DNA of 64,000 nt, taken from positions 28,932 to 92,931 of the forward strand of contig MPUH01000158.1 of assembly GCA_001970955.1 (NCBI GenBank). Direction: 5' to 3'. The position numbers and the translations under genes are program-made. The stretch is from Stentor coeruleus. Lineage: Eukaryota; Ciliophora; Heterotrichea; Heterotrichida; Stentoridae. Below are positions 61,258 through 64,000 of this stretch, piece after piece; the stretch's first letter is position 1, and the number at the start of each line of letters is the position of its first letter. The notes beneath the pieces were generated by a model. That model did no database searches, had not been told where the DNA came from, and worked only from the letters and a program-made list of their open reading frames with translations.

Positions 61258-61716
61258 ATGCTAACAAAAAGAAATCATTCGTTAATCAGTTTGCCAAGTT
61301 CAGCCAAAGAAAGAAGAAGACAAAATTCAATAGCACTTACAAAACCTACTAAGCCATTAGAAGAAGCTTTAGAACCTTATCCTGCATATCTTTTCAAGCC
61401 TCCAAGACCGATTCCTGAATATAAAATAATCAAACCAGCAAAAGATTCAAATACAGTTAAAACTTTAGTAAATTGTACTAATCAACTATTAAGAGAATAC
61501 ACAAAACTCGGTCCAAACATAAGCTTTTCAGCTATAAGCTCGGCAAATAAGCTTAACAATTACAATGTTGTAAGCACAGGTGGGGGAAGCATTTTTAAAG
61601 AAATAGTCGACTGGCATACAACAAAAAGAAAAAGATCAGCTGTTAGTCCATTTCTATCGAGGAGGAAAAAAGAAAACTCAATTGATTATTCAAGATATTT
61701 GAGATATGCTAATTAA
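61258..61716 (+). CDS. Small Lys/Arg/Ser-rich protein of unknown function
   Basis: A 152-residue basic protein starting MLTKRNHSLISLPSSAKERR. Its middle has Pro-rich PYPAYLFKPPRPIPEYKIIKP, then a short helical segment (VKTLVNCTNQLLREYTKL). It ends with the basic RRKKENSIDYSRYLRYAN. No domain is recognised. The gene has a clear ATG and coding-like composition distinct from its AT-rich flanks, so I regard it as real but cannot name a role. Confidence 0.6.
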   Translation: MLTKRNHSLISLPSSAKERRRQNSIALTKPTKPLEEALEPYPAYLFKPPRPIPEYKIIKPAKDSNTVKTLVNCTNQLLREYTKLGPNISFSAISSANKLNNYNVVSTGGGSIFKEIVDWHTTKRKRSAVSPFLSRRKKENSIDYSRYLRYAN

Positions 61717-61766
61717 TTAACTGTTTATAATGAAATATTATGTTTTTTCGTTGCAATCTAGGAATT

Positions 61767-62018
61767 TCATGTTAAAAGGATTTTTTCTAAATTTTCAAAC
61801 TCTTTGTGTGGGATTTTTAAAAGATGTGATTGTCTTAGACTAGAATATTCAGACTTTACCCTTTGTGTGTTTTCTTTGATATATTTTTCAATGCTTGTTT
61901 TAAACTTTTTTCAGATTTTTAAAAGCTTTTCTTCTTTGAATAATTTGACCGCTTCGTCTAGCCCATATATTTTATTTAAGATTTTTATATGAAGAAAATC
62001 CTTTACCGGAATCCTCAT
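61767..62018 (-). pseudogene. Decayed coding stretch (helical, in-frame stops)
   Basis: From an ATG at 62018 the minus strand reads 35 protein-like residues (MRIPVKDFLHIKILNKIYG and a Glu/Lys-rich helix), a TGA at 61911-61913, and then another 47 coiled-coil-like residues (KKFKTSIEKYIKEN onward) to TGA at 61767. The preceding frame, 5' of the ATG, is also protein-like (DEKLDEDINPAIS) but ends in TAG. No 15- or 16-base GT-AG excision removes the internal TGA. It is probably the degraded 3' part of the adjacent coiled-coil gene, or a wrongly sequenced gene; the codon content is coding on this strand only. Confidence 0.45.
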
Positions 62019-62035
62019 CTAGGATATGGCCGGAT

Positions 62036-62374
62036 TTATATCTTCATCAAGTTTTTCATCAATCTTTTTTCCTTATCTTTTTGCTCTTTCTTTATCTGCG
62101 CTTGTATGCTAGCAATAACAGCTAGTTTTGGTTCTTCAATTTGAGCCCTTGTCTTTTTTGAAGCAACCTGAGGCTTGGTTTTTTACACAAAAAGTTCTGT
62201 CTCTTCATCAGCAAGTTTTTTTAAATCATCTTTTCTTTCTTTTTCTCTTTGCTTTTTTCCATCTGATATTTTTCCTAATTTCTTTAGCTTGATTTGCTTT
62301 TTCATTATTTTCTCAAATTTGTCTTCCTTTATTTTATGATCTAGTTCTTGTTTATTTTTACCTTTCTTCCTCAT
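62036..62374 (-). CDS. Short basic coiled-coil protein, possibly part of a broken gene
   Basis: Exon 1 (62189-62374) gives MRKKGKNKQELDHKIKEDKF and a Lys/Glu-rich helix to DEETELF. After a 15-base intron (62174-62188) the frame continues with PQVASKKTRAQIEEPKLA to a TAA at 62036, giving 107 residues. One extra A in the A-run at about 62065-62070 would shift the frame into DEKLDEDINPAIS and towards the decayed stretch at 61767-62018, so the true gene may be longer and either broken here or mis-sequenced. No named family. Rich in Lys and Glu throughout, probably coiled coil. Confidence 0.5.
62174..62188 (-). other. 15-base intron (GTGTAAAAAACCAAG)
   Basis: It contains the TAA that ends the shorter frame; removal keeps the frame and adds a coding-like 45-residue tail. 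It starts GTGTAA rather than the GTA of the other 15-base introns, so slightly less certain. Confidence 0.65.
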
Positions 62375-62838
62375 GCTTCATAGCTTTTAGTATTGATTTA
62401 AAAACTTCTAAGGCATTTTATTTATTATATTTTGCCTATTGTTAAATTTTTTTAATGTATTTTTTAGTTTAAAGATTTTTACTGTTGAAATAATAGATTT
62501 TGAAAGATTTTATCAGATGCTTGTTGTAGGATTTATATTAGAATCTTTACAAAGTTTTATAATACTTTGACAAATATATAGGATAAGAAATTATGATTAG
62601 AAAAGGTTGACAATTTTATGATATTTTGATTTCACTAATACAAACCAACTTCCTCTCTAAATTTCCCACACACATTTTCATAATTTTCCCTAATCTATAA
62701 TTTCATCCAAAATCTCATCTTCCACATAACCAAATTTCTACAACAACTAATCACATTATTTCCATACCTAAATCCACTCCTAAAATTTTCCATATATTCA
62801 TAAAAAACTTATAATCTAACTAAAAAACATAATTATCT
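62375..62838. other. Intergenic region
   Basis: No gene seen. The right half (62640-62830) is C-rich and G-poor on the plus strand, which is the G-rich sense-strand 3' flank of the minus-strand gene at 62839. Confidence 0.4.
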
Positions 62839-63312
62839 CTAAGTCCCTTCAATAATCTCTTTCAATATTCTATCAGTCTCTATATCCGGTAGATTACATG
62901 TATGGTTTTCTTCTATAAATGAAAAATCAAACTCATGTGGATGGTTCTCAAACTCAACACGCACGGTCTGTGATTTTAAACAATTTGTTTCTTTTCCTGA
63001 TATCTCTAAAAGAGATTGATTTTCTTTAGCCCCAAGAGTATTTTCTATAGAAGATTCAAGAACTTTACTCTGCTCATTATAAGGATTTTTTATCAAAGAC
63101 CCAGAAGTTTGGGAAATATTATATGAAATACTGTTACGTTGAACAATAATAACATCATCATACTCAGATTTTATTAAGTGTTTTGGTTGATCAACAATTT
63201 GAGACTCGCTGTCTTCTCTTTGGTTATTAGAGATGCCTTCTAATTCATTTTTTTGTGATCGTAAGTTTAGATCACATTTGTAAGAAAGGTTTTGTGAAAC
63301 TCCGCAGCCCAT
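62839..63312 (-). CDS. Small protein with N-terminal MGCGVS acylation signal
   Basis: A 157-residue protein beginning MGCGVSQNLSYKCDL, a strong match to N-myristoylation with palmitoylation at Cys3. The rest is Ser/Asn/Glu-rich, low in hydrophobic residues and probably disordered, ending in DIETDRILKEIIEG, which looks helical. No family is recognised. It has a G-rich plus-strand flank upstream of the start (63320-63600), as seen with other minus-strand genes, supporting the start chosen. A membrane-tethered adaptor is a reasonable guess only. Confidence 0.65.
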   Translation of the reverse strand: MGCGVSQNLSYKCDLNLRSQKNELEGISNNQREDSESQIVDQPKHLIKSEYDDVIIVQRNSISYNISQTSGSLIKNPYNEQSKVLESSIENTLGAKENQSLLEISGKETNCLKSQTVRVEFENHPHEFDFSFIEENHTCNLPDIETDRILKEIIEGT

Positions 63313-63930
63313 GAGAAAATTTTTAATATTAACTTGAAAATTTGAGAAAATGTTATGGGTTTATGGATAATGAGAATATTTTATTTGAAGGCTTTTTTGA
63401 GTTTGATGAGTGCGAGTGCTTGATTTGGGCATGGGATAGAAAAACTTAGTAATAATTTTTGGAATTTTTAGGTGTTTTAGAGGACTAGGAAATAGAAGAA
63501 TGTGGATTTGGGTTGATTTAAGATTTTTTTGGATAAAAATATAAGGCTTGTGTGTTAGGAGGAGTTATAAGAATAATAGATTAATGTTAGATAATAAGGT
63601 ATTTAATTCTTAGATTAGTTCGAAATAAAATGCACGCCCTATTTTCAGATAAAAAGTGAATCCACATGTATAAACTGCATAAAAATATATATTTATAAAA
63701 AAATGCTTTAAGAAATACAAACAGAGCTCTTTACTATTATTTCTTAATAAACTTATAGCGAGAAGCTTAAAATAATCTAAAAAAAAACATAAAATACTAA
63801 TACGTTGTCTCTAAAGAATTAAAAGATTTCTAAATGTAAAGCAATTATTAAGTTCAAAAATATAATCATTATATACAAATAATAACCCAATAAATGCAAT
63901 ATTATCTTTTAAGAAGTTTTGTTTATTTTT
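63313..63930. other. Intergenic region before the 5S gene
   Basis: No gene seen. 63320-63600 G-rich and then AT-rich on the plus strand. Confidence 0.4.
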
Positions 63931-63936
63931 AAAAAA
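63931..63936 (-). terminator. RNA polymerase III terminator of the 5S gene
   Basis: On the minus strand, six T follow four bases after the 5S 3' end (plus-strand aaaaaa at 63931-63936), a standard Pol III stop. Confidence 0.75.
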
Positions 63937-63940
63937 GCTA

Positions 63941-64000
63941 GTTGTCAGCACAAGGGATTCCCTGGCGGTCTCCCACCCAAGTACTAACCTTGCCTTATGC
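63941..64000 (-). rRNA. 5S ribosomal RNA, 3' half, runs off the right edge
   Basis: Read on the minus strand from 64000, this has GGTTAGTACTTGGGTGGGAG, then ACCGCCAGGGAATCCC and the terminal GTGCTGACAAC. These match the 3' half of eukaryotic 5S rRNA: the internal loop E/helix IV region and the 3' strand of helix I. Sixty of about 120 bases are visible; the 5' half and internal control region lie beyond the window. Confidence 0.95.

Noticed and set aside
61804-61992. 62-codon plus-strand frame
   Set aside because: It begins with GTG and is antisense to the protein-like minus-strand stretch at 61767-62018, which has better coding content.
62840-63312. Bacterial or horizontally transferred origin for small proteins
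   Set aside because: Base composition, flanks and N-terminal acylation signals match the neighbouring ciliate genes.

Overview
The window looks like macronuclear DNA of a heterotrich ciliate, most likely Stentor or a close relative. It is AT-rich and gene-dense, and its proteins are eukaryotic and ciliate-like. TAA, TAG and TGA all end genes and none is read through, so the code is standard, unlike most ciliates. Four interruptions are resolved by removing exactly 15 bases bounded by GT and AG, the tiny-intron class known from Stentor. A further one fits an 18-base excision. Most genes have no intron. I see no bacterial, viral or transposon genes.

Layout. 1-4.4 kb: the 5' part of an unrecognised gene on the minus strand, then a tandem pair of unrecognised paralogs. 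One of the pair is disturbed by a contig-join artefact and the other by an apparent frameshift. 5.6-13.7 kb: a class 2 DYRK kinase, a small basic protein, an importin-7/8-like receptor, and a CDPK-type kinase with EF-hand-like and PH regions ahead of the kinase (two introns). 15.3-22.2 kb: a cation channel fused to fourteen WD40 repeats, followed 42 bases later by condensin subunit D2. 22.4-30.6 kb: a basic protein with an unrecognised intron, 14-3-3, a coiled-coil protein, an EDC4/Ge-1-like decapping scaffold and a Cys-rich protein. 30.9-31.4 kb: a CDK pseudogene. 31.6-38.7 kb: AMP deaminase, a RING protein, a CK1 kinase and an E(z)-type histone methyltransferase. 39.2-49.4 kb: glycogen debranching enzyme with an inserted glycogen-binding-like domain, a DUSP-USP deubiquitinase and an IQ-motif protein. 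50.1-59.7 kb: a small membrane protein, a redoxin-like/ZZ protein, an ULK/ATG1-type kinase, ALG14, an LMBR1-like membrane protein, an ARA6-like Rab without a C-terminal prenylation site, and a MORN protein. 61.2-64 kb: small basic proteins, a decayed coding stretch, a putative acylated protein and the 3' half of a 5S rRNA gene at the right edge.

The genes are mostly independent. Recurrent themes are signalling kinases (four intact and one broken), proteins with N-terminal MG(C/S) acylation signals, and very compact spacing (36-51 bases between several neighbours). Non-coding flanks show strong strand asymmetry: 5' flanks are poor in G on the sense strand and several 3' flanks are poor in C.

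The most interesting items are the double-propeller WD40-channel fusion, the debranching enzyme with an AMPK-beta-like glycogen-binding region and a changed glucosidase motif, the EF-hand/PH/kinase protein, the ARA6-like Rab, and a two-hairpin element at 14.53-14.58 kb. Both single N positions are flanked by perfect direct repeats and are assembly joins.
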